From: Pseudalgibacter ostreae
GTDB taxonomy: Bacteria > Bacteroidota > Bacteroidia > Flavobacteriales > Flavobacteriaceae
Direction of reading: 5' to 3'
DNA: 64,000 nucleotides
NCBI RefSeq assembly: GCF_042427585.1
Contig: NZ_JBHMFC010000013.1
Span: 13,991-77,990, forward strand
Shown: piece after piece, positions 16,521-26,824 of the stretch
Layout: each line of letters opens with the position of its first letter
Numbering within the stretch: the first letter of the stretch is position 1
Program-made: the position numbers and the translations under genes
The notes under the pieces: generated by a model
What the model was told of the DNA's origin: nothing
Databases searched by the model: none
Seen by the model: only the letters and a program-made list of their open reading frames with translations

Positions 16521-19500
16521 TTATAAAATTAAATAGTTGATGCGGATTACCGTTTGGTTGTACTGGTTGAGTTGGTCTAAATAACTAAGCTGAATCTCTT
16601 TAGCTGTTTCAATGCTTTGAATGTATTGAAAGAAGTCAATTTCTCCGGATTTAAAACTACGTTCTGCCGTTTTTATAATTTCTTCTGAAAGATTTCTGCC
16701 TTGAGCCTCATAATAGTTGATCGCTTCATCGTATTGCTGAAGTTTTGCTAATAGCGCCTGATGCTCGGCATGTAGTTTTATTTTATAATCTTGTTGCTGA
16801 ACCTCTACCATATCCTGCGCTATATTTGAGGCCTTTATTTTAGAGGCATGACCACTAAAAAATAAGGGGATTTTTAACCCTAATTGATAGCCGTTTATAT
16901 GCGCATTTAAGGTGTTATTTGTTCCCTGAAAGTACTCCAGACTTATGTCGGGCAAGAGACTCTGTTTTTCTTGTTGATGCAGGGCTTTATAGTAGTTTTT
17001 TGAGTTTTCATAATACTGCATCCCCAAATTGTTTTCTATTGAAATCGTTTTTAGTTCCAATTTTTTTAAAGGCACATCCACAATCGATAAAGCTTCTATT
17101 TGTACTAATTTTTGAAGCACTGTTTCTGCTAAAACAACATCTTGCTGAGATTGTTTGTAAACCGTTTCCAATTGCTTTTGTTTAGATTTAGCACTTATCA
17201 TTTCCAAATAATTGGTTTCGCCCAACTCGAAACGGCGTTCGGCTGCGTTAGAGAAATTGGAATATAAACGATCTAGGGCATAAAGCATCTTCATTTTATT
17301 TCTGGCATAAACAAGGTTAAAGTATGCAGCATAAACATCACGTTTTAACGTTTGCAACTCCATGTTGTAATTAGATTTTTGAAGATTAAATTTCGTTTTA
17401 CTCACCTTTTTATCAGCAAAATAAACCGTGGGAAATCTAAAATCCTGTGAAATCCCAAACACCTGCAATGGTTTTCCGTTTATGGCTAGATTACTTTCGT
17501 CATAATTATAATAAACCGCAGTTTTATCGAAATTAAAGGCACTGTTTATTAAGGCACTAGCTTCATCCGACTTAAGCCGATTCGCTTTTAAATGGGCATT
17601 ATTCTCAATAGCCAAATCTATAGTCTCCTCAACGGTTAAAGGTTTATTTTGCGCATTCATGTTTAATGAAAACAAAATAACAACTAATGAAACGAGTGTT
17701 TTTTTATGCATTTTAATTTCAGTTTTTTTCTCAAACCAAGCGTATAAAACAGGCAACACCACCAGTGTTAAGACCGTTGCTGTTACCAAGCCCCCAATAA
17801 CCACTGTTGCTAGGGGACGTTGTACCTCGGCGCCTGCATTTGTAGAAATGGCCATGGGCAAGAAACCTAGAGCCGCAGCAGAAGCCGTTAATAAAACGGG
17901 CCTCAACCGTTCTGTTGCCCCTCTTTTTACGCGTTCATTTATATTTAATACACCTTCCCTTTTAAGTTCTTTAAAGTGTTCAATTAACACAATGCCATTA
18001 AGAACGGCGATACCAAAAAGGGCGATAAACCCAACACCAGCAGAAATACTAAACGGCATGTCACGAAACCACAATAGAAACACACCCCCTACTGCGGCAA
18101 GCGGAATAGCAGAATACACCATAAGCGCCTCTTTAACAGAGCCCAAGGCAAAATGGAGCAGGATGAAGATAAGGACAAGTGCCACAGGCACTGCGACCAA
18201 CAAACGGTCTTTGGCGCTTTGAAGATTTTCAAATTGGCCACCATACGTAATACTGTAGCCCGAAGGTAATATTAGGTTGTTTTTAATAATATCTTGCACC
18301 TCATCAACTACAGATTGTAAGTCTCGATTTCTAACATTTACCCCCACTACAATTCTTCGTTTCGTATCGTCCCTTGATATTTGCGCCGGTCCTGTAGTAT
18401 ATTTTATTTCGGCCAATTCACTTAAAGGAATCTTTGCGCCGTTTGGGATATCTACATATAAGTTCTGGAGGTTTTCTATATTAGAACGATGTGCTTTGTC
18501 CAATCTCAGCACCATATCAAAACGCTTTTCTCCTTCAAAAACAGTCCCTACCGCGGCTCCCGCAAACCCCATAGAAATCAATTGGTTTACATCTGAAATA
18601 TTAAGCCCATAACGGGCTATTTTATTTCTATTGAAGGTAACGCTCATTTGTGGCAAACCCTCTATTTTCTCTACAATAATATCTGAAGCTCCTTCTACAT
18701 CTTGGATGAGCAGTTTTATCTCATTCGCTTTATGGGCTAAAACCGACAAATCTTCCCCAAATATCTTGATAGCTACATCGGCTCTTACCCCAGTTATCAA
18801 CTCATTAAAACGCATCTCTATGGGTTGGGTAAATTCCACTTCCATTCCTGGAATAACGGCCAATGCTTCTTTAAACTTATCTGCCAATTCATTTTTACTA
18901 TCTGCAGATACCCATTCTTTTTTAGGTCTTAATTTAATAATCACATCACTTTCTTCCATAGACATGGGGTCCGTTGGCACTTCAGCAGCCCCAATTCTAC
19001 TCACCACTTGCTCTACCTCTGGAAAGTTATCTAAAAGTATTTTTTCTATTTTCGTCGTAATTTCTATAGTTTTCCCTAAGGACGTCCCTGTTTTCAAAAC
19101 CGGTTGGATCACAAAATCGCCTTCATCTAAGGTCGGCACAAACTCTCCCCCCATTACACTAAATACCCAAACGCTTAAAGCCAGTAAAAAACCTGAAAAT
19201 GCAACTACTATTTTTTTACGTTCTAAAGCCCAGTCAATAATAGGATTATAAAGTTTGGTAAAAAAGCGCATTATCCTAACCGAGATGTTTTTATCGCTCT
19301 GCTTATTAGGCTTTAAAAACATCGATGAAACTACTGGCACATAGGTTAAGCAAAAAATCATAGCCCCAACCAAGGCAAAACTAAAGGTTAATGCCATGGG
19401 TCTAAACATTTTTCCTTCCACACCGCTTAATGAGAGAATAGGAATAAAAACGATAAGAATTATAAGTTGTCCAAATATGGCAGAATTCATCATTTTAGAT

Positions 19501-20834
19501 GAACTTTTTAATGTAATCGTATCAATTTGAGACTGCTGCTCCCCTTTAGAAGATGCTTTAATTTTTAAACTTTGCGCAGTGATTTGAAACGCTATATACT
19601 CCACTATAATAACAGCACCATCAATGATAATACCAAAATCGATAGCACCTAAGCTCATTAAATTGGCATCAATACCAAAAATATTCATGGCAGAAATGGC
19701 AAACAACAAGCTTAAAGGAATTACCGAAGCCACCACAAGTCCTGATCTTAAATTACCTAAAAGCAGCACCACTACAAATATAACGATGAGGGATCCCAAT
19801 ATTAAATTTTCTGCAATTGTAAATGTTGTTTTCTCTATAAGCTCACTGCGTTCTAGAAAACCATTGATATAAACGCCTTCTGGCAAAGTGTTTTGAATGG
19901 ATGCGATGCGTTCTTTAACCGCATCGATAACTTTTTTTGAGTCTCCATCTTTTAACATCATAATCTGGCCGAGCACTTTTTCGCCCTCACCATTTCCTGT
20001 TATGGCACCAAAGCGTGTTGCACTACCAAAATCTACAGTTGCTATATCCTTTATAAAAATCGGCACACCGTCGTGCTTAACCACAATGTTCTCTATATCT
20101 TTTAAAGAGTTTACCAAACCTTCACCACGGATAAAAAAAGCCTGATTGCCTTTTTCAATATAACCACCGCCTGCAATACTATTGTTTTTTTCTAAAGCAT
20201 TAAGAATATCGGCATAAGCTATATTCATGGCGTTTAGTTTTTGTGGGTTTAGGGCAATCTCATACTGTTTTAGATAACCGCCCCAAGTGTTTATTTCCAC
20301 AACTCCAGGAATTCCAGAAAGTTGGCGTTTAATAATCCAATCTTGAATGGTTCGAAGCTCGGCTACCGAATAGCGGGTTTCAAATTCTGGTTTTACATCT
20401 AAAATATATTGGTAAATTTCACCAAGACCTGTAGTAATAGGCCCCATTTCTGGCACCCCAAAACCTTCTGGAATTTTTTCGGTAGCCGATTTTATTTTTT
20501 CAGCAATTAGCTGTCGGGGCAAATATGTTCCAAAATCATCTTCAAAAACAATGGTCACTACAGATAAGCCAAATTTTGACACCGAACGGATTTCTTCTAC
20601 ACCCGGAAGGTTCGCCATTTCAAGCTCAATCGGATAGGTAATGAACTGCTCCACATCTTGCGTAGACAGATTTTTAGATGTGGTAATCACTTGTACTTGA
20701 TTGTTGGTGATATCTGGAACAGCACCAATAGGAATACGGGTTAAAGACACTATTCCGAATCCAATTACAAATGCAATAAACAAAAGCACAATAGCTTTAT
20801 TCTTTAAGCTGAATTTTATTATGTTTTCTAGCAT
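16521..20834 (-). CDS. CusA/CzcA heavy-metal RND pump fused to a TolC-type outer-membrane factor
   Basis: One 1437-residue reading frame joins two efflux parts. Residues 1 to about 1041 are a complete heavy-metal RND transporter: N-terminal membrane helix, GVEEIRSVSKFGLSVV pore domain, central membrane helices with LGAIDFGIIIDGAVIIVEY (the proton-relay Asp region of HME pumps) and a second membrane block ending in LPVLYAWFEKK. From Met1042 a TolC/CusC-like outer-membrane factor follows, with helical repeats such as LKANRLKSDEASALINSAF. The fused part starts with an apparently complete signal peptide (Met1042 to about 1062). CusA-TolC fusions are known in Bacteroidota. It is operonic with the CusB-like gene and a His-rich small gene. 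Confidence 0.92.
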   Translation of the reverse strand: MLENIIKFSLKNKAIVLLFIAFVIGFGIVSLTRIPIGAVPDITNNQVQVITTSKNLSTQDVEQFITYPIELEMANLPGVEEIRSVSKFGLSVVTIVFEDDFGTYLPRQLIAEKIKSATEKIPEGFGVPEMGPITTGLGEIYQYILDVKPEFETRYSVAELRTIQDWIIKRQLSGIPGVVEINTWGGYLKQYEIALNPQKLNAMNIAYADILNALEKNNSIAGGGYIEKGNQAFFIRGEGLVNSLKDIENIVVKHDGVPIFIKDIATVDFGSATRFGAITGNGEGEKVLGQIMMLKDGDSKKVIDAVKERIASIQNTLPEGVYINGFLERSELIEKTTFTIAENLILGSLIVIFVVVLLLGNLRSGLVVASVIPLSLLFAISAMNIFGIDANLMSLGAIDFGIIIDGAVIIVEYIAFQITAQSLKIKASSKGEQQSQIDTITLKSSSKMMNSAIFGQLIILIVFIPILSLSGVEGKMFRPMALTFSFALVGAMIFCLTYVPVVSSMFLKPNKQSDKNISVRIMRFFTKLYNPIIDWALERKKIVVAFSGFLLALSVWVFSVMGGEFVPTLDEGDFVIQPVLKTGTSLGKTIEITTKIEKILLDNFPEVEQVVSRIGAAEVPTDPMSMEESDVIIKLRPKKEWVSADSKNELADKFKEALAVIPGMEVEFTQPIEMRFNELITGVRADVAIKIFGEDLSVLAHKANEIKLLIQDVEGASDIIVEKIEGLPQMSVTFNRNKIARYGLNISDVNQLISMGFAGAAVGTVFEGEKRFDMVLRLDKAHRSNIENLQNLYVDIPNGAKIPLSELAEIKYTTGPAQISRDDTKRRIVVGVNVRNRDLQSVVDEVQDIIKNNLILPSGYSITYGGQFENLQSAKDRLLVAVPVALVLIFILLHFALGSVKEALMVYSAIPLAAVGGVFLLWFRDMPFSISAGVGFIALFGIAVLNGIVLIEHFKELKREGVLNINERVKRGATERLRPVLLTASAAALGFLPMAISTNAGAEVQRPLATVVIGGLVTATVLTLVVLPVLYAWFEKKTEIKMHKKTLVSLVVILFSLNMNAQNKPLTVEETIDLAIENNAHLKANRLKSDEASALINSAFNFDKTAVYYNYDESNLAINGKPLQVFGISQDFRFPTVYFADKKVSKTKFNLQKSNYNMELQTLKRDVYAAYFNLVYARNKMKMLYALDRLYSNFSNAAERRFELGETNYLEMISAKSKQKQLETVYKQSQQDVVLAETVLQKLVQIEALSIVDVPLKKLELKTISIENNLGMQYYENSKNYYKALHQQEKQSLLPDISLEYFQGTNNTLNAHINGYQLGLKIPLFFSGHASKIKASNIAQDMVEVQQQDYKIKLHAEHQALLAKLQQYDEAINYYEAQGRNLSEEIIKTAERSFKSGEIDFFQYIQSIETAKEIQLSYLDQLNQYNQTVIRINYLIL

Positions 20835-20911
20835 AATTTATTTTAATAACAGATTACTTAATCCCATTCAAAAACACCTGTTCTGAATAGTTTAATAAAA
20901 AATCGAAAAAA

Positions 20912-21304
20912 TTATGCGAATTGGGGAGGTTGAAAAACAGAAGGTTTTTCAAATAAAGATATGGACTCTTTGTAAAAAAAGTTAAGTGGAATTTCTGTTA
21001 AAACTTGAGCATGCACCGTAAAAGCAATCGTAGAAAACAACGTAAACACCGTGTTTATATGGGTAAATACATGATGTTCATCTTTAAAAGGTAAACCCTC
21101 GTGTTCTTCATGTTTGCTCTCGTGAGAAACCATTTGTGCTCCGTAATGTTCTGATATAAATTCGAAAATATTATCGCCATACATGTCTTGATGATAGTGG
21201 GCATGCTCCAATAAGGCATTGAACTTTGAAAAATCTTCAAGGTTAATATTGAAACTTTGAACAAGAATCAAAAAAGAATAAAATATGACAATCAACTTAC
21301 TCAT
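20912..21304 (-). CDS. Small His-rich protein, first gene of the metal-efflux operon
   Basis: A 130-residue protein with an N-terminal hydrophobic segment (LIVIFYSFLILVQSF) and a second hydrophobic stretch (VFTLFSTIAFTVHAQ). Between them are about ten His in clusters such as EHAHYHQ, SHESKHEEHEG and DEHHVFTH, which suggest metal binding in the periplasm or at the membrane. It precedes the CusA-TolC gene by 77 bases on the same strand. I do not recognise a named family; the metal-chaperone or metal-sensing idea is inferred from composition and context. The promoter TAATTTTG (21313-21320) almost abuts the start codon. Confidence 0.72.
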   Translation of the reverse strand: MSKLIVIFYSFLILVQSFNINLEDFSKFNALLEHAHYHQDMYGDNIFEFISEHYGAQMVSHESKHEEHEGLPFKDEHHVFTHINTVFTLFSTIAFTVHAQVLTEIPLNFFYKESISLFEKPSVFQPPQFA

Positions 21305-21312
21305 ATGAGTAA

Positions 21313-21320
21313 CAAAATTA
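21313..21320 (-). promoter_or_regulatory. -7 element of the metal-efflux operon, near-leaderless
   Basis: The minus strand reads TAATTTTG and ends eight bases before the start codon at 21304, so the mRNA leader would be only a few bases long. Confidence 0.5.
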
Positions 21321-21354
21321 CAAAAACAAAGCCAAAGACATGGCTACTAATTTG

Positions 21355-24300
21355 TTAAAAATAAGCTTTTAACTGTACCGTTCCCGTGTGGATGGTTCGG
21401 CTCGTTTCTGTTTTTCTACCAAAATAACTCATGTTTAAATCTAAAAACGTAGTAAGTTTTTTTTGGGCTAAAAGGCTCCATGTGAAATTTTTACCCGGCT
21501 GCAACCCTTCTAGCATTTGGTAGCCCACTGGTGTATTAGAGTTCCCATGGAATGTATTGGAAAAAAAGTTTACTTCTCCAGTTATAGCACTGTTTTGGGT
21601 GTTCGCTAAAGAAAAAGATGCCCCATATTTTTGTTGCCTCAACTTTTCCAAACTCCCTATAGTATTGTCTTTTGTTGTGTATTGATAAAAAACGTCAAAG
21701 CGCGTGTTATCATTTAAGAGATAAGACAGCTTTGGGTGGAACCGGGTTTCATCAAAATTGTAATTTTTACTACTAAAATTTTCACTAATGCTTTCATTTG
21801 AATTTAAAGCAGATTCTAAAGTAACCAACCAACTTTCTTCAAATTTATGATTAAAATTTAGCTGATGGCTTTTTAAATTATTTTCGATAAAGCCAATGCT
21901 TAAAATATGTCGAGTCCTATTGGTCAACGTCGTATAAGAAGCTGTATAATGCTGCCGCCCTCTATTAAAAAATAACACATTTTTAAAACTCAACTGTAAG
22001 CCCAATTGGTTTTGGATATCATTTTCAAAAGGATTGATGTTAAAAGCACTGCCTTCACGCTTCGTTTTTCTATCTACCAAATAACTGGTTTGATTGTAAA
22101 AATGTGACCACAACTTTTCTGCTTGGTTTTCTGAAACCGACCATTGTGCGGGGTTAATCGTTAAAGTTTGACTTAATCTATTCTGATGTGTTTTTATAAA
22201 AACCCGATTGGGCAACAAAACCCGAATATATTTCCCTTGGTCTTGAAATAGCGCAATCTCGAACTCTTCAAGTTCTTGTATGGTGTTATTATTATAGTCA
22301 ATCCAAGTATAATTTCCTTGGCCCGGCTCCACTTCTACATAAGTAAAATCTTGTTGTGGCAAAGTGCCAGAATTGGTTTCAAAAACAGTGTTCCATTGGA
22401 TCATTTGTTTTAAAAATTTTTGTCGGAATTGCAGTCTGGAATTTATAGAGTGCTCCTTTTCAACATCGGTATCTGTACTTTTTAATGTTCTATAATTTAC
22501 ATAAAAAGACAAATTAGTGTGGTTATTTTGAATAATTCGGGAATCTAAGTAAAACGTATTCGAGCTGTTTACTCTTTGCAATCGGTTATCACGAATACTA
22601 TCATTAACCCTGTGTTTAAATCCAAGCTCTGCAAAAACACGGGTACTATCTCCAATCCCCGTGAACACTTCGTAAGATTTGTATTTCTGACTTAAGGGGG
22701 TTAACATTTGAGTGTCCGCGTTTTTCTGTTCATTATCTTCCATAGCAAATTTCGCCCCCACCCAACTCTTTTTCATATTGTAGATAACGTTATTATAGGA
22801 CCTTAGAAATCTGGATGTATTTACCCGAGATGTTGCACTTAAGAAACTTGAATGTGAAAGGATATTGAATTTATCCAACAACAGGTTAATACTGCTTACA
22901 TGCCTCTTTCCAGTAAAACTTTTAGAGTAATCCAAATACTCCAATTGATAGGTAGCCGATCCCTTTTTATGATGGTATAAGCGCACGCCTGTTTGCGCCA
23001 AAAGCTGATTCCCTAAATTAGCATTTTGATCTTCTACAGATTGTTCCAGGTTCCAATCCCGAGAAAATTCCGCACGATACAAACGCTCTATGGTTTTAAA
23101 GTTGTTTTGAATAAAGTCGCCATCTACAAAGGCATCTAAATTCCAAAGACTATCATTCTTAATCCATGTTTGCTCTATTTTCAGCTTGGTTGCGAATCCA
23201 TCATTATCCTCTTGATCCTTATTTGAAAACAAGTTTAAATCATTTTTACTTCCTGCAATTTCAAAATCGATATGTGTTTTTTCAGTAGGCCTATAGCTTC
23301 CATTCAACACCGCTATCTGAAGTTTTGTGGGGGCGACCAATTGGGTTATAGGCAAATAACGCCCTAAACCTACCCCTGCATATTCATAAATATTATTAAT
23401 GGCATTAACGCTGCTTAAGTTATAATCGCCCTCATTAAGTCCTACTTGTGTAAAGCTTACGCGATACAATTCGTCTTCTGGATTATTGGAAAACACAAAA
23501 ACTTCCCCACCTCCAATAATCTCCTTTTTATAGAGGATCCTGTTTTCGCTATACGAATCTTGAACAGCAGAGGGGGCCATCATTAGGGCTTTATCATCGC
23601 CTGCATTTGCTAATATTTGTACTTGCTCCTCAGAGAGATTTTGCTGTAAAGGTTGATTTTTAGAATCGTTTTCAGAATAAACCGAAATCCCCATATTAAA
23701 TTTTTCACTTTCAAATTGGCCGCCCCCAAAAGCGACAAGTCGAGAATAATTACGTTCACTAAATTGATAATCGACCGTTATACGCATTTCAGAAGTAATA
23801 GGATACGTGGGATTAAAAATAAGCTCTCCCGCATTATAATCGATACTATAATCCTTATCCTCCCCACGTTGAACCGCCACACCATTAACATATACTGTTT
23901 CGCTGCCCGAAACAATAAGCACAAAAAGCTCCCCATTAGGGCCTTGTAATTTATAAGGGCCTTGATTGCCTTCTTGAGCGGTAAATTGACTGGTAGTGAA
24001 TTGTCCACGTACTAAAGCACCAGCTGCAAATAAATTAGTTTGAGCATCTTCAGCTCCAAACTGAGTGTTTATAGATAACCCTTGAACACGTTTTGAAAAA
24101 CCAGCAAAGTAAGAGGCTTTGTTTTCCAAATCGATATCCCCGGCACGAACACTCCACTTATCACTAAATAGTTCAATAAAAACCTGGTCGAACTCATCTA
24201 AACGTTGGCTATAACCACTTTCTTGCAAAGGAATGTTCGCGTCTTGTATAGACGCTCTTAACGATACCCTATCATTTAATTTCCCTGTAATCTGTAAATC

Positions 24301-24774
24301 CAACTCACTGTTTAATACGGAGTTTTGATTATTACCCACCGTCACCCCTCTGGAAATGCTTCCAGAAGTTGTTAATCCATCAAAAGGAATCGTGTTTTTT
24401 GAAATATTAGGTTGTGATAACTTATATAAATTTTGAGTATTACTGGTGTTATCTACAATAATAGTCTCGTCTAATTGCTGATAGGTTTTTGTAAGAAAAT
24501 CTGGAAAACGCAAATAATGGATAAGAATAGAATCACTTGCCACGTTTTTTTTAAAAGTTAAGATGGCTTTTGAGAAATCGATAGTATAAAGTGTTGTGTC
24601 TACTACAGATTGGTCTTTTCTTTGTATCTTAAAAAAACTAGAATTAATACTCACATTTTCAACAAAAATAGTGTCTTTTAAGGCAACTTTCTTAATCCTA
24701 TAGTTGGATGTGTGCTTTTGGGCCATTGCCGAAAAACAAATAAAACTTATAAGAATAGAAAAAAAGTACTTCAT
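21355..24774 (-). CDS. Very large putative outer-membrane beta-barrel protein, function unknown
   Basis: A 1139-residue protein counted from Met at 24774, where a clean signal peptide begins (MKYFFSILISFICFSAMAQ). An in-frame ATG at 24834 would put 20 polar residues before it and is less likely. After an N-terminal beta-rich domain it contains GSISRGVTVGNNQNS and VSLRASIQDANIPLQE, then many alternating amphipathic strands, ending in a Phe-terminated strand (GTVQLKAYF) as in outer-membrane barrels. No plug or TonB box is recognised. It resembles large unnamed Flavobacteriaceae outer-membrane proteins. It stands upstream of the efflux operon with a 50-base gap, but that operon has its own promoter. 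Confidence 0.75.
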   Translation of the reverse strand: MKYFFSILISFICFSAMAQKHTSNYRIKKVALKDTIFVENVSINSSFFKIQRKDQSVVDTTLYTIDFSKAILTFKKNVASDSILIHYLRFPDFLTKTYQQLDETIIVDNTSNTQNLYKLSQPNISKNTIPFDGLTTSGSISRGVTVGNNQNSVLNSELDLQITGKLNDRVSLRASIQDANIPLQESGYSQRLDEFDQVFIELFSDKWSVRAGDIDLENKASYFAGFSKRVQGLSINTQFGAEDAQTNLFAAGALVRGQFTTSQFTAQEGNQGPYKLQGPNGELFVLIVSGSETVYVNGVAVQRGEDKDYSIDYNAGELIFNPTYPITSEMRITVDYQFSERNYSRLVAFGGGQFESEKFNMGISVYSENDSKNQPLQQNLSEEQVQILANAGDDKALMMAPSAVQDSYSENRILYKKEIIGGGEVFVFSNNPEDELYRVSFTQVGLNEGDYNLSSVNAINNIYEYAGVGLGRYLPITQLVAPTKLQIAVLNGSYRPTEKTHIDFEIAGSKNDLNLFSNKDQEDNDGFATKLKIEQTWIKNDSLWNLDAFVDGDFIQNNFKTIERLYRAEFSRDWNLEQSVEDQNANLGNQLLAQTGVRLYHHKKGSATYQLEYLDYSKSFTGKRHVSSINLLLDKFNILSHSSFLSATSRVNTSRFLRSYNNVIYNMKKSWVGAKFAMEDNEQKNADTQMLTPLSQKYKSYEVFTGIGDSTRVFAELGFKHRVNDSIRDNRLQRVNSSNTFYLDSRIIQNNHTNLSFYVNYRTLKSTDTDVEKEHSINSRLQFRQKFLKQMIQWNTVFETNSGTLPQQDFTYVEVEPGQGNYTWIDYNNNTIQELEEFEIALFQDQGKYIRVLLPNRVFIKTHQNRLSQTLTINPAQWSVSENQAEKLWSHFYNQTSYLVDRKTKREGSAFNINPFENDIQNQLGLQLSFKNVLFFNRGRQHYTASYTTLTNRTRHILSIGFIENNLKSHQLNFNHKFEESWLVTLESALNSNESISENFSSKNYNFDETRFHPKLSYLLNDNTRFDVFYQYTTKDNTIGSLEKLRQQKYGASFSLANTQNSAITGEVNFFSNTFHGNSNTPVGYQMLEGLQPGKNFTWSLLAQKKLTTFLDLNMSYFGRKTETSRTIHTGTVQLKAYF

Positions 24775-25026
24775 TAGAGTCTTAAACTGTAAATAGTTTA
24801 AAATATTTTGTTGATAGTTTTTGTTAAAACACACATAAAATAATAGTGTAAAAGTAAGGTATTATTTATTTTAGCTAAAGTTTTAATAAAACAAGCGTAT
24901 AACTGGATCTATTTCGTGTTTCCTACACAAAATCATTTAAAATATGTAACTCTGGAATTATAAAAAAATTTCAAGAAACGAAATAACAAAACGCTACCAA
25001 TTTAAAAATCAATTTATATAAAAAAA

Positions 25027-25797
25027 ATGAAAATTATATCATACAATGTGAATGGCATACGTGCGGCTATTAATAAAGGATTTTTAGACTGGTTAAAAAG
25101 TGCCAATCCAGACATTATCTGTTTACAAGAAATAAAAGCTTTAAAAGAACAGTTGGATTTAAATCTTTTCGAGGAAGCCGGCTATAAATACCACTATTGG
25201 TTTAGTGCCCAAAAAAAAGGCTATAGTGGTGTTGCCATTTTAAGCAAAATAGAACCTAAATATGTAGAATATGGCACAGGAATTGCATCTATGGATTTTG
25301 AAGGCAGAAATCTGCGTGCCGATTTCGATGGCTTTTCTGTAATGAGCTTATATTTACCATCGGGAACGAACGACTTGCGGCTAGATCATAAATTGGAGTA
25401 CATGGATATGTTTCAAGATTATATAAATACGCTTAAAAATGATATCCCCAACCTTATTATTTGTGGGGATTACAATATTTGCCACGAAGAAATAGATATT
25501 CATAACCCAAAAGGCTTAAGTAAAACCTCTGGGTTTTTACCTATAGAACGGGACTGGCTCGGCACTTTTATCGATAGCGGTTTTATTGATTCTTTTAGAT
25601 ATTTAAATGCTGAAAAACAACAATATAGCTGGTGGAGCTATCGTGCAAATGCACGTGCCAACAATAAGGGATGGCGATTAGATTATGCCATGGTGTCAAA
25701 GCCATTGCAAGATAAAATAAAAAGGGCCGTTATATTGCAAGATGCCGTACATAGCGACCATTGTCCTATTTTACTAGAACTTGATAAATTAGTATAG
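25027..25797 (+). CDS. xth: Exodeoxyribonuclease III (AP endonuclease)
   Basis: The 256-residue enzyme cleaves DNA at abasic sites and degrades one strand from 3' ends in base-excision repair. The family motifs are present: ISYNVNGIRAA at the N-terminus, CLQEIKA with the metal-binding Glu, GVAILSK, ICGDYNICHEEID with catalytic Asp/Asn, RLDYAMVS, and the terminal DHCPILLEL with the catalytic Asp-His. It is followed by the OmpA lipoprotein gene after 36 bases, which may be co-transcribed. Confidence 0.95.
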   Translation: MKIISYNVNGIRAAINKGFLDWLKSANPDIICLQEIKALKEQLDLNLFEEAGYKYHYWFSAQKKGYSGVAILSKIEPKYVEYGTGIASMDFEGRNLRADFDGFSVMSLYLPSGTNDLRLDHKLEYMDMFQDYINTLKNDIPNLIICGDYNICHEEIDIHNPKGLSKTSGFLPIERDWLGTFIDSGFIDSFRYLNAEKQQYSWWSYRANARANNKGWRLDYAMVSKPLQDKIKRAVILQDAVHSDHCPILLELDKLV

Positions 25798-25833
25798 AAC
25801 GAAAACAATAAATAACAACAGAATTCAAAAAAA

Positions 25834-26790
25834 ATGATTAAAAAACTCACATTCTCCGCTATGATGCTAATACTTGTAGCATCCTGTGTTTCTCCAAAAG
25901 TCTATAAAGATTTAGAAAACAAATACATTGAATTAAAAGACGAAAACCGAAAAATTACTGATGAAAACAGAACGTTAGCAGATGCTAAAACAAAAATACA
26001 AAATGAATTAAACGCTCTCCAAAAGAAGTACGACGAAGCATTGGCCAATACAAACAAACTCCAGGGTGACTATGATGCTGCTTTAGCCAATTTAGAAAAT
26101 TTAAAAGCATCTTACAGTGCTTTAGAAAAAAACAGCTCCGCTTCTATCGCAGAAAACTCTAAAAAAAACAGAGAATTATTGGCACAATTAGAAGCTAAAG
26201 AACAAGCATTGGCCGCAGAAAATGCCCGCTTAGAGAATCTTAAAAAAGAACTGGAAGATAGGTCTAACCGTGTTGCAGAACTTGAGAGTGTTATTGCCTC
26301 AAAAGATGCCGCTATGACGGCCTTAAAAGACGCCATATCTAAAGCCTTAACCGATTTTGAGGGCAAAGGATTAACTGTTGAACAACGGGACGGCAAAGTA
26401 TATGTTTCTATGGAGAACAAGCTATTGTTTGGCTCTGGAAGTTGGGCAGTAGGATCGGAAGGACGTAGAGCGGTTGAGCAATTAGGCAGTGTACTTGGAG
26501 TGAATCCAGATATCGCTGTTTTAATTGAAGGTCATACCGATAATGTTCCTTACCAAGGTAGCGGACAGTTAAGCGACAACTGGGACCTATCAACGAAACG
26601 CGCCACTGCCATTGTTAACATCTTAAGAGAAAACTCTAATATAAGTCCAGAAAACTTAACGGCTGCAGGTCGTGGAGAATTCGCACCCATCGCATCCAAT
26701 GAAACGGTTCAAGGCAAAGCAAAAAACAGACGTATCGAGGTTATTTTAACCCCTAAATTAGATGAACTTTCTAAGCTTTTAAACGAATAA
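25834..26790 (+). CDS. OmpA-family lipoprotein with long coiled coil
   Basis: A 318-residue envelope protein. A lipoprotein signal ends at Cys18 (LILVASC). Residues about 20-170 form a long coiled coil rich in Ala, Leu, Lys and Glu (LENKYIELKDENRKI, LAQLEAKEQALAAE). The C-terminal OmpA domain (about 185-310) has the peptidoglycan-binding segments VLIEGHTDNVPY, NWDLSTKRATAIVNIL and NRRIEVILTP. It probably tethers the outer membrane to peptidoglycan, with the coil spanning the periplasm. A terminator hairpin follows. Confidence 0.92.
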   Translation: MIKKLTFSAMMLILVASCVSPKVYKDLENKYIELKDENRKITDENRTLADAKTKIQNELNALQKKYDEALANTNKLQGDYDAALANLENLKASYSALEKNSSASIAENSKKNRELLAQLEAKEQALAAENARLENLKKELEDRSNRVAELESVIASKDAAMTALKDAISKALTDFEGKGLTVEQRDGKVYVSMENKLLFGSGSWAVGSEGRRAVEQLGSVLGVNPDIAVLIEGHTDNVPYQGSGQLSDNWDLSTKRATAIVNILRENSNISPENLTAAGRGEFAPIASNETVQGKAKNRRIEVILTPKLDELSKLLNE

Positions 26791-26824
26791 AAACAGCTTG
26801 TTATAAAAGAATCTAAAATTTATT

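Noticed and set aside
17659..19251. Long plus-strand frames opposite the RND pump
   Set aside because: They are antisense to conserved RND sequence and low-complexity Ser/Thr-rich, without start context or promoter.
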